From BPJO01 sp037189665 (GTDB lineage: Bacteria; Planctomycetota; Phycisphaerae; Tepidisphaerales; Tepidisphaeraceae): DNA of 64,000 bases. Positions 43,562 to 53,271 of the stretch are shown piece by piece (the stretch's first letter is position 1; every line of letters begins with the position of its first letter). The notes beneath the pieces are model-generated. The model saw nothing but the letters and a program-made list of their open reading frames with translations, searched no databases and was not told where the DNA came from. The translations under genes were made by a program, and so were the position numbers. The stretch covers positions 1 to 64,000 of the forward strand of contig JBBCIV010000038.1 of the NCBI GenBank assembly GCA_037189665.1. Reading direction: 5' to 3'.

Positions 43562-44431
43562 ATGAATGCGGAACGACAACAGGAATCGCGTGTCCGAGTG
43601 ACGGTTGGCCGCGGGTTTACGCTCGTGGAGTTGCTGGTGGTGATCGGCATCATCGCGGTATTGATCGCGATCCTGCTGCCCGCCCTGCAGAAGGCGCGCG
43701 AGGCTGCCAGCTCGATCAAGTGCGGCAGCAACCTGCGGCAGTTGTTCATCGCCACGCAGATGTGGAGCAACGATCGCAAGGGGTGGATCCCGGGATCGGG
43801 CGGAAACAGCGGAAAAGGTTGGGGCCAACGCGTCAAGACGATGCTGTACACTAGCAGTACGCCAGCGTCGAACTATCCGGACAGCCTGCTCATCAAAGAC
43901 GGATACCTGAAGAACGATGCGCTATTCATGTGTCCGACGTCGTCCAAGCGCCCCGTAAACGTTGGAAGCCAGGTTAATTCGACGTGGGTGCTCCACTATG
44001 CCATCAACCAGCATGTGGGCGGGACGATGTACTGGGTCCACAAGGCGACGAACTGGCCGGCCGGAGAAAAGAAGCCGGCTTTCGCGACGCTGAATTCTGG
44101 TGATCCGAGTTACTATCTCAACGGTGTTGCTGCGCGGAACGACGGCACGATCGGCTATCGTTATCTCGGTCATAAATGGCAGGACTCACGCAGCCCGACA
44201 CGAACGGTGTTGTTCGCCGAACGGGTGCACTACGTCGATTACCTCGATCGGGCAAGCGGTTCGCTGATTCCGACGCCGCCAGCCGGGCAATACTACTACG
44301 AAGCGAGACTTGTGCACGGCCGTTTCATCAACGTGTGCTTCATGGACGGCCACATTGAGAGCGTGGCGCCCGATACCAAAACGGATCCGACCTCGCCGCC
44401 GTTCATTACGTCGGTCCTGTTCCCGAATTAA
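43562..44431 (+). CDS. Prepilin-like H-X9-DG protein (type II secretion pseudopilin fold)
   Basis: 289 residues from ATG 43562 (GGAG 7 nt upstream). The class III signal is GRGFTLVELLVVIGIIAVLI, with prepilin-peptidase cleavage expected between Gly and Phe and Glu at +5; the helix continues AILLPALQKAREAASSIKCG. The C-terminal RLVHGRFINVCFMDGHIESV is the H-X9-DG motif typical of the many planctomycete prepilin-like proteins. It could be assembled by machinery like the GspE/GspF pair in this window. Confidence 0.9.
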   Translation: MNAERQQESRVRVTVGRGFTLVELLVVIGIIAVLIAILLPALQKAREAASSIKCGSNLRQLFIATQMWSNDRKGWIPGSGGNSGKGWGQRVKTMLYTSSTPASNYPDSLLIKDGYLKNDALFMCPTSSKRPVNVGSQVNSTWVLHYAINQHVGGTMYWVHKATNWPAGEKKPAFATLNSGDPSYYLNGVAARNDGTIGYRYLGHKWQDSRSPTRTVLFAERVHYVDYLDRASGSLIPTPPAGQYYYEARLVHGRFINVCFMDGHIESVAPDTKTDPTSPPFITSVLFPN

Positions 44432-44541
44432 ATGGGGACCGTAACCTGTAGCGCCATCAAGGAAGCTTTCCGTCGCAAGATTCGCGCCGGCGTGCGCATC
44501 CTCGTTCGGGGTGCGCGCCGCCGACTATGAGGGACGTACCA

Positions 44542-47500
44542 ATGATGATCGGCCGCGAACGGGGTTTCGCTGGGAACGGATGGCGCTTATGTCTCGCGGT
44601 CTGGCTGTGCGCGATGCTCGGCGTTCGCGTGAACGCTGGCCAGAGCAATAATGTGGGGATCAGCGTCGTCCCGGCGCCGGCGACGGTGAAGATCGACGGC
44701 GATCTGGGCGACTGGGACTTCAGCGGACGAATCTGGGTGTTCGCCGACAAGGCGATCGCCTCTCGCTACTCCACCGAAACCGCGGCCATGTGGGACGCGG
44801 ATCACCTCTACGTCGCCATCAAATGGAAAGATCCGCAGCCGCTGTTCAACGCCGTCGATCCGAAGTTCAGCCCGCAGGATAGCTGGCGAGGCGATGCGGT
44901 GCAGATGCGCTTCATGACCGACCGATTCTCCTGGGTTACCGCCTGGCACTACACGCCGGGCAGGCAGTCGGCCATGCTGATCGAGTACGGCCGAAACGCC
45001 ACCACGCCTGGCGGCGGGCCGACGGTGCTGCTGACGTCGGAGCCCGACTCACGTGATCTCGGTAAAGGTGTCGAGATGGCCTTTCGTGTCGATGGCGACG
45101 GGCGCGGCTACGTTCAGGAGATGCGCATTCCCTGGGCGGTCCTGTGGACGCGCAAGCCCGAAGTGCAGGCCGGCACGACGATTCGGCTTGGCCTAGAATT
45201 CCTGTGGGGCGATCCGACCGGCAAGACGCGTCCCGTTCACCGCTACGCCGACAACCTGCAGCCCGGCAAGACGTCGCGCGAGTTCTTCTGGAAGAACTAC
45301 GCCGCCTGGGGCGATGCCGAGTTGGTTGCGCGGGGGAATCTTTCGCCGCGCGCTTACGTTGACGAAGAAGGCCTGCTGAAAGGCACGATCCCGATCCGCC
45401 TCGCGATTCCAGTGAAGGCCGCGCGATTTACCGTTGCGATCAACGACAAGTCCGGAAACCGCGTTCGCAATCTCGCCGGCGATTTCCTGCCGGAGGATTA
45501 CACCGTTTCGGTCGACGGCGATCGCCGGACCGTGGAAGTGAAGTGGGACGGGCTGGACGACCAAGGCACGCTCGTGCCGGCGGGCGAGTACTCGGCGGTC
45601 GGCCTGTCGCACGATGGGTTGGGCGCGGAGTTCGATGCCAGCTTCTACAACCCCGGCACGCCGCCGTGGCCGGTGCGGGATGGCAGTGGCGGATGGGGCG
45701 CGGATCACTATCCGCCGGATCGCGTGGGGCGCGCCGGCGATCACATGATCGTTAGCTGGCTGTTCGCCGAGGGCGGCAGCGGCATCATCGGCATCGGTCC
45801 GGATGGACGAAAGAAGTGGGGCGACAAGCTCGGCGCCGTCGCGCTGGCTGCCGACGAGAAATACGTATACATCATCGATAACGGCTGGCACGGCGCCGGA
45901 TCGCTCTGCCGGCTCGACGCGAAGGACGGCTCCTACCAACCCTTCTTTCTCGACGGCCAACCGCGCCCGTTCAAGCTTGACCTGAAAGACGTCCTGGGAC
46001 CCGCGGCAGAGGGGATTCAGACCTCATCCAAGCCGATGAGCGCCTCCGTCCAACGGCCGGTGACCGCGATGGCGGTTCATGATGGCCAGCTCGCCATCGC
46101 GACCGCGAACGGAAAGCTGTCGATCGTCGATGCCAGCACCGCCAAGGCGCTTCGCACACTTGACTTGCCCGACATCCGCTCAATGGCATTCGATCCTGCA
46201 GGCCGACTGCTGGCGGTTCGCGGCGGTAAGGTGCAGCGGATCGGTATTGCCACCGGCGATGTGACGGACATCGCCACGCCCGGCGTCACTACGCCGGGAT
46301 CGGTTGCGGTGAACGGCTTAGGCGAGATCGCGGTTGCCGATCTTGGCGATGATTCGAACATCAAAATTCTATCTTCCGATGGCCGCCTGCTGCGAACGGC
46401 TGGCCGCAAGGGTGGGAGGCCGATCCGCGGCGCGTTTGATCCGCAGGCGATGAAGCGCGTCAGTTCCATCGCTTTTGATTCGGCTGGCATGCTGTGGGCG
46501 GTCGAGAACTGGAATTACCCGAGACGCATTTCGCTATGGGGCGCGGATGGCAAGCTCGTCCGCGATTACATCGGCAACTCTGCCTACGCCGGCAGCGGCG
46601 CGTTCCTGCATCCGACTGATCCGACGATTGCTTATAACTACGCCGTTGAGATGAAGCTCGACCGCGCCGCCAACACTTACGCGGTGACGCAGATCCTCTG
46701 GGTGCCCGATCCGGCCAAGGGTGAGGCGTTTGAAATGACGCCCAGTCGTGATCACTGGTTTGCCAGCCCACGCCGTTTCACGTCTGATGTCAGCGGAAAA
46801 TCGCACGATTACATCCACTACTGGAGCGGCGCGGCCCACGCGATCTATATGAAGCGTGGTGACGCGTGGCAGCCGGTGGCGGCGCTGACGAACGTCGATC
46901 ACCTGTCCAAGGTGCTGCCCGATCTTCCGCTTGGCGATCGCGGGAAGGGTGACGGCGTCATCTGGAATGACCTGAACGAAGACGCGGCCGTCACCGTCGA
47001 TGAATGCACGTTCGTGAAGCAGGGCTGGGCAATCAACGGCAACTGGGGTACCCGGCCGGGCGACGACCTGGTCTTCTACCTCGCCACGCGAGGCCGGCCG
47101 CAGACGGTGCGGTATGCGCCGACGAACTTCACCGCTAAAGGCGCGCCGATCTACGGTGAGTCGGGCATGTCGCTCACCGATCTTGCCGAAACCGGCGACT
47201 TCTACCCGCTGTCCGATCGCAACCAGATCTTATGTCTCAGCAACAAGGGCTATCCCGAGCCGACGACTGGCGTGGTGGCGTTCGAGGCATCGAGCGGGAA
47301 GAAGCTATGGTCGTATCCAAACCCGTTCCCCGGCGTTCACGGTTCTCACCGTGCGCCGATGCCACGGCCGGGCTTGATCATCGGACCGCTGAAGATCTGC
47401 GGCGTCGCCGATATCGGTGGCGAGGCGGGGAGCGTGTTCCTGCTTCGCGGCAATCTCGGACAGGACTTCGTGCTGACGACCGACGGCCTGTTCGTCGGCG

Positions 47501-48504
47501 CGCTCTTTCAGGACACGCGCCTGCCGGCCGAAGCGTTTGCGGAGAAGCTCGATCCCGGCACGCCGGTGGAGCAGTATTCGCAGGGCGGCGAGCCGTTCAA
47601 CGGTTGGTTCGGGCGGCAGTCGGACGGCGTGGTTCGGATGGCGTGCGGCATGGGCAGCTTGTCGGGAATGGTCCTGCGCATGAACGGTCTGGAATCGATC
47701 CGCCGGTTTGATCCGGTCAAGGTGACCGTCACCGATGTGCAGGTCGCCACGGCCGCGCAGGAGCAAGCCGCACGGAAGGTGGCTGCCGGTGCGGATGAAA
47801 AGGTGTATGGCATTCGCCCGCTCGCCAGTCGTCCGACGATCGATGGAAAAACGCAGGACTGGCCAGCCGATCACCCGTCCGTATCGATCGGCCGCGAAGG
47901 ATCGCCGGATCGCGCGATTGCAATGCTCGCCTACGATCAGGACAACCTATACGTTCGCTTTGATGTGCGTGAATCATCGCCTATGCGGAACGAGGGCAAA
48001 GACTTCACGCGCCTGTTCAAAACCGGCGACGCGGTTGACGTGCAGATCGGCATGGATGCTTCCGTTCGGGAAGGGCGCAGTCCGCCGCGTAAGGGCGACC
48101 TGCGGTTGATCTTCTCGATGTTCGAAGGCAAGCCTGCCGCGGTGGTCATGCAGCCGGTCGCTCCGGGTTTTCCGCGGCAGTCGAGGGTGACGTACACCTC
48201 GCCGGTCGGAGATCGCCGGTTTGATCGGGTGGACGTGCTGGCGGACGCGAACGTGGCGATCCAGAAGTCGAGCGAAGGATATGTCGTCGAAGCGTCGGTG
48301 CCGTTGAAATCGATCGGATTCGAACTATCGCCGGGCCAGAGCCTTCGCGGCGACCTCGGCTTCATTTCGTCCGATGCCGATGGACTGGTGAACGTTGCCC
48401 GCACGTACTGGAGCAACGCTGATACGAATCTGGTCAACGACCTGCCCTCCGAAGCGGCGATCAACCCGGCCGGCTGGGGCGAGTTTGTGGTGCAGGGGAA
48501 GTGA
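44542..48504 (+). CDS. Giant secreted beta-propeller protein with terminal CBM9/DOMON-like domains
   Basis: About 1320 residues. ATG 44542 is chosen since GAGGG lies 8 nt upstream; ATG 44527 is also in-frame. After the signal peptide (LCLAVWLCAMLGVRVNAG) comes a CBM9-like domain (KIDGDLGDWDFSGRIWVFAD, MWDADHLYVAIKWKDPQP), then a FlgD-type Ig fold (FTVAINDKSGNRVRNLAGDF), a large NHL/propeller region (SVAVNGLGEIAVADLGDDSN, SSIAFDSAGMLWAVENWNYP), and a second CBM9-like domain (TIDGKTQDWPADHPSVSIGR, IAMLAYDQDNLYVRFDVRES). Function unknown; carbohydrate binding or lyase/epimerase-type propeller catalysis is possible. Its stop overlaps the esterase start. Confidence 0.82.
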   Translation: MMIGRERGFAGNGWRLCLAVWLCAMLGVRVNAGQSNNVGISVVPAPATVKIDGDLGDWDFSGRIWVFADKAIASRYSTETAAMWDADHLYVAIKWKDPQPLFNAVDPKFSPQDSWRGDAVQMRFMTDRFSWVTAWHYTPGRQSAMLIEYGRNATTPGGGPTVLLTSEPDSRDLGKGVEMAFRVDGDGRGYVQEMRIPWAVLWTRKPEVQAGTTIRLGLEFLWGDPTGKTRPVHRYADNLQPGKTSREFFWKNYAAWGDAELVARGNLSPRAYVDEEGLLKGTIPIRLAIPVKAARFTVAINDKSGNRVRNLAGDFLPEDYTVSVDGDRRTVEVKWDGLDDQGTLVPAGEYSAVGLSHDGLGAEFDASFYNPGTPPWPVRDGSGGWGADHYPPDRVGRAGDHMIVSWLFAEGGSGIIGIGPDGRKKWGDKLGAVALAADEKYVYIIDNGWHGAGSLCRLDAKDGSYQPFFLDGQPRPFKLDLKDVLGPAAEGIQTSSKPMSASVQRPVTAMAVHDGQLAIATANGKLSIVDASTAKALRTLDLPDIRSMAFDPAGRLLAVRGGKVQRIGIATGDVTDIATPGVTTPGSVAVNGLGEIAVADLGDDSNIKILSSDGRLLRTAGRKGGRPIRGAFDPQAMKRVSSIAFDSAGMLWAVENWNYPRRISLWGADGKLVRDYIGNSAYAGSGAFLHPTDPTIAYNYAVEMKLDRAANTYAVTQILWVPDPAKGEAFEMTPSRDHWFASPRRFTSDVSGKSHDYIHYWSGAAHAIYMKRGDAWQPVAALTNVDHLSKVLPDLPLGDRGKGDGVIWNDLNEDAAVTVDECTFVKQGWAINGNWGTRPGDDLVFYLATRGRPQTVRYAPTNFTAKGAPIYGESGMSLTDLAETGDFYPLSDRNQILCLSNKGYPEPTTGVVAFEASSGKKLWSYPNPFPGVHGSHRAPMPRPGLIIGPLKICGVADIGGEAGSVFLLRGNLGQDFVLTTDGLFVGALFQDTRLPAEAFAEKLDPGTPVEQYSQGGEPFNGWFGRQSDGVVRMACGMGSLSGMVLRMNGLESIRRFDPVKVTVTDVQVATAAQEQAARKVAAGADEKVYGIRPLASRPTIDGKTQDWPADHPSVSIGREGSPDRAIAMLAYDQDNLYVRFDVRESSPMRNEGKDFTRLFKTGDAVDVQIGMDASVREGRSPPRKGDLRLIFSMFEGKPAAVVMQPVAPGFPRQSRVTYTSPVGDRRFDRVDVLADANVAIQKSSEGYVVEASVPLKSIGFELSPGQSLRGDLGFISSDADGLVNVARTYWSNADTNLVNDLPSEAAINPAGWGEFVVQGK

Positions 48505-49451
48505 ACGTGAACTGGAAAGGTAAAACTGTGCTGCCGAAGAAATCGCTGAGAGCCTGCCTTCTGGCCCTGGTGTTGATGCCGATCCTCGCCGCCGATCCCG
48601 CGCTGCCGCCGGGCGAGACGGCAACGATCAAGGCGTTGCGCGATCTGAAGTATGCCGACACGCCCGGCAAGGCCGGCCTCGTCGATCTGTACCTGCCGCG
48701 TACGCCTGACGCGACCCCACGGCCGGTCATCCTGTGGGTGCACGGCGGCGGGAATCTCAACGGCAGCAAGGACCGCTGCCCGGCCGCGCCGTTCGTCGAT
48801 GCGGGGTTCGTCGTCGCGAGCATGAACTACCGGCTCATCCCGCAAGGCGGACTCTTCCCCGCGCAACTCGAAGACTGCAAGGGCGTCGTCCGCTGGCTTC
48901 GCGCCAACGCCGCCACTTATGGCATCGATCCTGAGCGCATCGGCGCTTGGGGCGCGTCGGCGGGCGGGCATCACGTGTCGCTGCTGGCGACGACCGGCGG
49001 CATCGAATCGCTCGAGGGCATGGTCGGCGGTAACCTTGATCAATCGAGCCGCATTCAGGCCGCGTGCGACTGGGCGGGGCCGACCGATATCAGCCAGTTC
49101 CAGTCGCAGATGGGGCCGGACAACGTCTACCAGGGCAAGCCGATCGACAAGTCGCCGATCGCGCGGTGGTTCGGCGGCATCGACAAGATGACGCCGGAGC
49201 GCATCGCGCTGGCGAACCCCATCACGCATCTCACGCCCGACGACCCGCCGATCCTCATCATGCACGGCGATAAAGATAACGTCGTGCCCGTCGGGCAAAG
49301 CCAGATCTTCGCCGACGCGCTGAAGGCCGCCGGCATGAAGCACGAGTTGAAGGTCGTCACCGGCGCCGGCCATAACATGAAGATGGACGAGCGCAAGGCC
49401 GTGTTGGAGTTCTTTCGACGGACGTTGCTCGGCGGCGGCGAATCGAAATAG
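48501..49451 (+). CDS. Secreted alpha/beta-hydrolase esterase (BD-FAE-like)
   Basis: 316 residues from GTG 48501, overlapping the previous stop as GTGA. Signal peptide: LRACLLALVLMPILAADPAL. Esterase features: oxyanion HGGG in VILWVHGGGNLNGS, nucleophile in IGAWGASAGGHHVSLLATTG, Asp in ILIMHGDKDNVVPVGQSQIF and His in VVTGAGHNMKMDE. This matches the BD-FAE/carboxylesterase group that removes feruloyl or acetyl groups from plant polysaccharides. The overlap ties its expression to the propeller protein before it. Confidence 0.9.
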   Translation: MNVNWKGKTVLPKKSLRACLLALVLMPILAADPALPPGETATIKALRDLKYADTPGKAGLVDLYLPRTPDATPRPVILWVHGGGNLNGSKDRCPAAPFVDAGFVVASMNYRLIPQGGLFPAQLEDCKGVVRWLRANAATYGIDPERIGAWGASAGGHHVSLLATTGGIESLEGMVGGNLDQSSRIQAACDWAGPTDISQFQSQMGPDNVYQGKPIDKSPIARWFGGIDKMTPERIALANPITHLTPDDPPILIMHGDKDNVVPVGQSQIFADALKAAGMKHELKVVTGAGHNMKMDERKAVLEFFRRTLLGGGESK

Positions 49452-49478
49452 CCTGCGTACGCATAATTGGAGCTGTGC

Positions 49479-52400
49479 ATGAAAGTCTTTCGATCCGTGC
49501 GGTCGGCAACGGCGCTGTGCGCGGCGATCCTGCCGTGCGTGGTGCACGCGGGGCAAACTGAGTCGCGCATTCCGATCCGCTTCACCCTTGATGCGCCATC
49601 GCTCGTCACGCTGGTGATCGAGAATCCCGACGGCACGCGCGTTCGTAACCTCATCAGCGAAACCCCGTTCCCCGCCGGCGAGAACGTGGCGTGGTGGGAC
49701 GGATTGGACGACCTGGCTCGCGATCCCCAAGCGGCGAAGCATGGCGTTTACAATATCCCCGGCAAGCCCGTCTTGCCGGGACGATACGTCGTGCGAGGCC
49801 TGGTTAACCCGGGCCTTACGGTTGCGTATGAACTCACCCCCTATACCAACGGCAAGCCGCCGTGGCGGTCGGCAGATCTGGGGAGCCAATGGCTGACGAA
49901 CCATTCGGCGCCCAGCGACGTGTTGTTCCTGCCTCCGGGAAAAGCGCCGGTGCGCGAGGGCAGGCCGACGTCGGCAGGCGGGCAGGTGCTCGTTGCCAGT
50001 AAGGTAGCGGAAGGCGGCAGTGGGCTGGCTTGGCTGGACATGAATGCCGATAAGCTCTGGGGCCAGGCCTGGCTCGGCGGGGTGTGGACGGCGGCGTCGC
50101 ATCTTGCGGTCGATCGGGGAACACGTCCCGTCCCGGGCGTCTATGCCTATGCGGCCGCGAGTTGGAAGGGGGACAAATACAACGGCAACATCGCCGAACT
50201 TCGGCTGCACAAATTGCTCGACGCCAACTCACGCGCGCAGGCGCCCAAGGACAAACGCATGGGCACCGGCGAGGACGCCGCGGTGCTCACGCCAACTTAC
50301 AAGATACCTGCGCCGACTGCCGAAGTTGCCAGGCCGGCGCATCGCGATGAGGGGCCGGTGGAGATGAGCGGTCTGGCGGCACATGACGGGTTGATCGTCG
50401 TTTCGTTCAAGCACCTCGATCACCTGCTGTTCGTCGACGCACACAAGCAGGCCACCATCGGCACCGCCAGTCTGGCCGACCCTCGCGGCGCGACGTTCGA
50501 TACAGTTGGCCGGCTGTACGTGATCTCGGGGACGAGGCTGCTGCGATTCGATCCTGCCGGATCTCGAGAGGCGGCCTTGCCGGCGCCACAGGTTTTGATC
50601 GATAGCGGCTTGGAAAACCCTCAGTACGTGTGTGTTGATTCGTCAGGCAACATTTACATCAGCGATTGGGGCAACAGCCATCAGGTGAAGATGTTCGCAG
50701 GGGATGGCAAGTTCATCCGCGCGTTCGGACGCGGCGGTGCGCCGCAGGTGGGGCCGTACGATCGCCGGCAGATGAGCCACCCCTCGGGCATGACGGTGGA
50801 CGATCGCGGCCGGCTATGGCTGGCGGAGAACGACAAGACGCCCAAGCGCATCAGCACGTGGAACGTCGAAACCGGCGAGCTTATCAAGGCCTACTACGGC
50901 CCCTCCGCGTACGGCGGTGGCGGGGTGCTGGATCCGCTCGACAAGACGCGTTTCTTCTACGATGACGAAGGCGGCGCGACCGAGTTCAAACTCGATTGGA
51001 AGACCGGCGAGAGCGAGCCGGTATCGGTCTACTACCGCAGCGATCGCGACGAGACGGGGTTCCAGGGGCGATACACCGGCACCGCGCCAAGCTATCCGCT
51101 GCACCATCAGGGCAAGACCTATCTCACCAACGCCTACAGCGGTTCCACCAGCGGCCGGCGCAGCGTGACGATCTGGCGGCTCGACGGCGGGATCGCAAAG
51201 TGCGTCGCATCCGCGGGCAACACGCTGGACGCGCGCGGCCAGCTTCTTCCCGTGTTCGCCGATCCAGCAATGAAAGCGAAAATGCCTGAAGGGACGAACG
51301 CAGAAAAAGACTCGCTGCTGTTCATCTGGTCCGACTTAAACAACGACGGCAAACCGCAGGCCGACGAAACCGCCTTCAGAAAGCCCACCGGAAAGCTTAC
51401 TGGGATTGGCGTGGGGTTCGTCAGCGTGAGCGATGACCTGACGCTATCGATCGCATACGTCGGCAGCGTGGCGATGCAGTTCAAGCCGGCGTCATACGCC
51501 GACGCCGGCGTTCCGCTCTACGACATCAACGCCGGCCGGACGCTTGCGACCGACGTGCAGTCGCAGGCCAGTTCGGGCGGCGGGCAGGTGTTGCCGGCGA
51601 GCGATGGATGGGTGGTCACCACCACGCCGCCCGCACCGCTGGCGCGCGAAAGCGTTGGTGGGGTGAAGGACGGGAAGCCGATGTGGTCGTACCCGAGCCC
51701 CTGGCCGGGGCTGCACGCGTCGCACATCGCGCCGATGCCGACCCAGCCGGGAGAACTGATCGGCACGACGCGCGTCCTCGGCAATGCGATACGCGTGGGC
51801 GATCCTTCCGACCTGGGCGATATCTGGGCGATCAACGGCAACAAGGGCAACGTTTACCTCCTCACCGTTGACGGGCTGTTCATCCAAACGCTCTTCGAAG
51901 ACAGCCGCAATCGCTCCTGGGACGCCCCCGAGGCCATTCCCGGCATGGACGTCAGCCATCTAAGCCTGCAGGAGGAATGCTTCGGTCCCACTTGGACGAA
52001 GAATGCCGATGGGAACGTTTACATGCAGGCCGGCTTCAGTGGGCCGATCCTGCGGCTGGACGGGCTGAATCGGGTCCGCCGGATTGAGCTTGGGGCGATC
52101 GACGTTACACAACAGCAGTTGGTCGCGGCACAGCAGTGGAAGCTGGAGAGCGAGGCGTCGCGCCAGGCTGAAGCGAAAGGGCAGGCGGCATTGGCCGTGC
52201 CGATCGCTGCCGCCGCTCCGAAGGTGGATGGGAAGCTCGACGACTGGAATGACGCGACGTGGGCTCAGATCGACCAGCGGCTCGACAAGGTCGGCAACTT
52301 CGGCAAACGGCCGGCGATCACCGACGCGGCATTGCGAATCTCAGGCGATCGCCTGTATGTCGCGCTTCGCACCAATGATGACAAGTTGCTGGTCAACTCC

Positions 52401-52928
52401 GGCGAATCGCTTCAGAACCTTTTCAAGACTGGCGGGGCGATCGACCTGATGTTCGCCACCGATCCGAAGGCCAAGCCCGACCGCCGCGCCGCGGCCGCAG
52501 GCGATGTGCGGCTGCTGGTGGCGCAGGTGGGCAAAAAGACGACCGCCATGTTGTATCGGCCGGTCGTCCCCGGCGCGAAGGGCGACGGTATCGAGTTCGC
52601 CTCGCCGTTGCGGTCAATCCGGTTCGACGCCGTCGACGATGTGAGCGACCAGGTCGAGCTGGCCGTCAGCTCGACGGCCGACCAGAACACGAAGATCGTC
52701 TCCGCACGCTACGAGCTGTCCGTTCCCCTGAAGACCCTCGGCTTGCGCCCCTCGCCCGGCCAATCGCTTGGCGGCGACATCGGCGTATTGCGCGGCAACG
52801 GCTTTTCCACCCTCCAGCGCGTCTACTGGAGTAACAAGTCTTCCGGCCTCGTGAGCGACATCCCCAGCGAAGCCGAGCTCATCCCCCGTCTATGGGGTAC
52901 GTTCCAATACGGCGGAAGTGCCAGGTAA
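49479..52928 (+). CDS. Second giant secreted propeller/CBM9-like protein
   Basis: 1149 residues from ATG 49479 (GGAG 7 nt upstream). Signal peptide: VRSATALCAAILPCVVHAG. It begins directly with the FlgD-like Ig fold (FTLDAPSLVTLVIENPDGTR), without the N-terminal CBM9-like domain of its paralogue. It shares the propeller signatures: YPSPWPGLHASHIAPMP (versus YPNPFPGVHGSHRAPMP) and VYLLTVDGLFIQTLFEDSR (versus FVLTTDGLFVGALFQDTR). A C-terminal CBM9-like domain (KVDGKLDDWNDATWAQIDQR, ALRISGDRLYVALRTNDDKL) ends WGTFQYGG. Role unknown; probably the partner of the first propeller protein and the esterase. Confidence 0.82.
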   Translation: MKVFRSVRSATALCAAILPCVVHAGQTESRIPIRFTLDAPSLVTLVIENPDGTRVRNLISETPFPAGENVAWWDGLDDLARDPQAAKHGVYNIPGKPVLPGRYVVRGLVNPGLTVAYELTPYTNGKPPWRSADLGSQWLTNHSAPSDVLFLPPGKAPVREGRPTSAGGQVLVASKVAEGGSGLAWLDMNADKLWGQAWLGGVWTAASHLAVDRGTRPVPGVYAYAAASWKGDKYNGNIAELRLHKLLDANSRAQAPKDKRMGTGEDAAVLTPTYKIPAPTAEVARPAHRDEGPVEMSGLAAHDGLIVVSFKHLDHLLFVDAHKQATIGTASLADPRGATFDTVGRLYVISGTRLLRFDPAGSREAALPAPQVLIDSGLENPQYVCVDSSGNIYISDWGNSHQVKMFAGDGKFIRAFGRGGAPQVGPYDRRQMSHPSGMTVDDRGRLWLAENDKTPKRISTWNVETGELIKAYYGPSAYGGGGVLDPLDKTRFFYDDEGGATEFKLDWKTGESEPVSVYYRSDRDETGFQGRYTGTAPSYPLHHQGKTYLTNAYSGSTSGRRSVTIWRLDGGIAKCVASAGNTLDARGQLLPVFADPAMKAKMPEGTNAEKDSLLFIWSDLNNDGKPQADETAFRKPTGKLTGIGVGFVSVSDDLTLSIAYVGSVAMQFKPASYADAGVPLYDINAGRTLATDVQSQASSGGGQVLPASDGWVVTTTPPAPLARESVGGVKDGKPMWSYPSPWPGLHASHIAPMPTQPGELIGTTRVLGNAIRVGDPSDLGDIWAINGNKGNVYLLTVDGLFIQTLFEDSRNRSWDAPEAIPGMDVSHLSLQEECFGPTWTKNADGNVYMQAGFSGPILRLDGLNRVRRIELGAIDVTQQQLVAAQQWKLESEASRQAEAKGQAALAVPIAAAAPKVDGKLDDWNDATWAQIDQRLDKVGNFGKRPAITDAALRISGDRLYVALRTNDDKLLVNSGESLQNLFKTGGAIDLMFATDPKAKPDRRAAAAGDVRLLVAQVGKKTTAMLYRPVVPGAKGDGIEFASPLRSIRFDAVDDVSDQVELAVSSTADQNTKIVSARYELSVPLKTLGLRPSPGQSLGGDIGVLRGNGFSTLQRVYWSNKSSGLVSDIPSEAELIPRLWGTFQYGGSAR

Positions 52929-53036
52929 GGTGCGGCAGGCTTGGCCAAATCCCTTACGCTACCACCCGGGCGGACGGCATTGATGGGTGCTTGTCTGGCC
53001 GTCGTTTTCGGATATGATACTCCGCTCGCTTTGCGA

Positions 53037-53109
53037 GGCACTGTAGCTCAGTTGGTAGAGCAAGGGATTCATAAGCCCTGGGTCGCCGGTTCGAGTCCGG
53101 CCGGTGCCA
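53037..53109 (+). tRNA. tRNA-Met (anticodon CAT)
   Basis: 73 nt with a complete cloverleaf. Acceptor GGCACTG pairs with CGGTGCC, the D arm is GCTC-AGTTGGTA-GAGC, the anticodon loop TTCATAA gives CAT, and the T arm is GCCGG-TTCGAGT-CCGGC. The encoded 3' end is A without CCA. There is an A-G mismatch at the base of the anticodon loop. The acceptor pairs normally at position 1-72, so it is an elongator type rather than initiator; tRNA-Ile2 (lysidine) cannot be fully excluded. Confidence 0.92.
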
Positions 53110-53120
53110 CTGGTTGAATT

Positions 53121-53151
53121 CGCCCCGGTTTTGCCGGGGCGTTTTCGTTTT
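53121..53151 (+). terminator. Terminator after tRNA-Met
   Basis: A perfect 8-bp stem CGCCCCGG / CCGGGGCG with a 5-nt loop, followed by TTTTCGTTTT. It is 11 bp after the tRNA. Confidence 0.85.
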
Positions 53152-53177
53152 CCGCGTCCGGGGTCTTCGATGATCGA

Positions 53178-53210
53178 CAAAAGGCAGATCGCGCGGTTTC
53201 CCGCGCGATC
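53178..53210 (-). terminator. Probable terminator after the ammonium transporter genes
   Basis: A perfect 10-bp hairpin (53187-53196 with 53201-53210) with a TTTC loop. On the minus strand it is followed by TGCCTTTTG. It lies about 60 bp after the transporter stop at 53272. Confidence 0.6.
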
Positions 53211-53271
53211 ACCTGCATTTATCCCCGCCTTCCGTCGCCGGCGAATATGCCGGTTGGGTTGGGTATCAAGG

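Noticed and set aside
47937..50210. 757-codon minus-strand frame
   Set aside because: Crosses the ends of three supported plus-strand genes; composition typical of a shadow frame.
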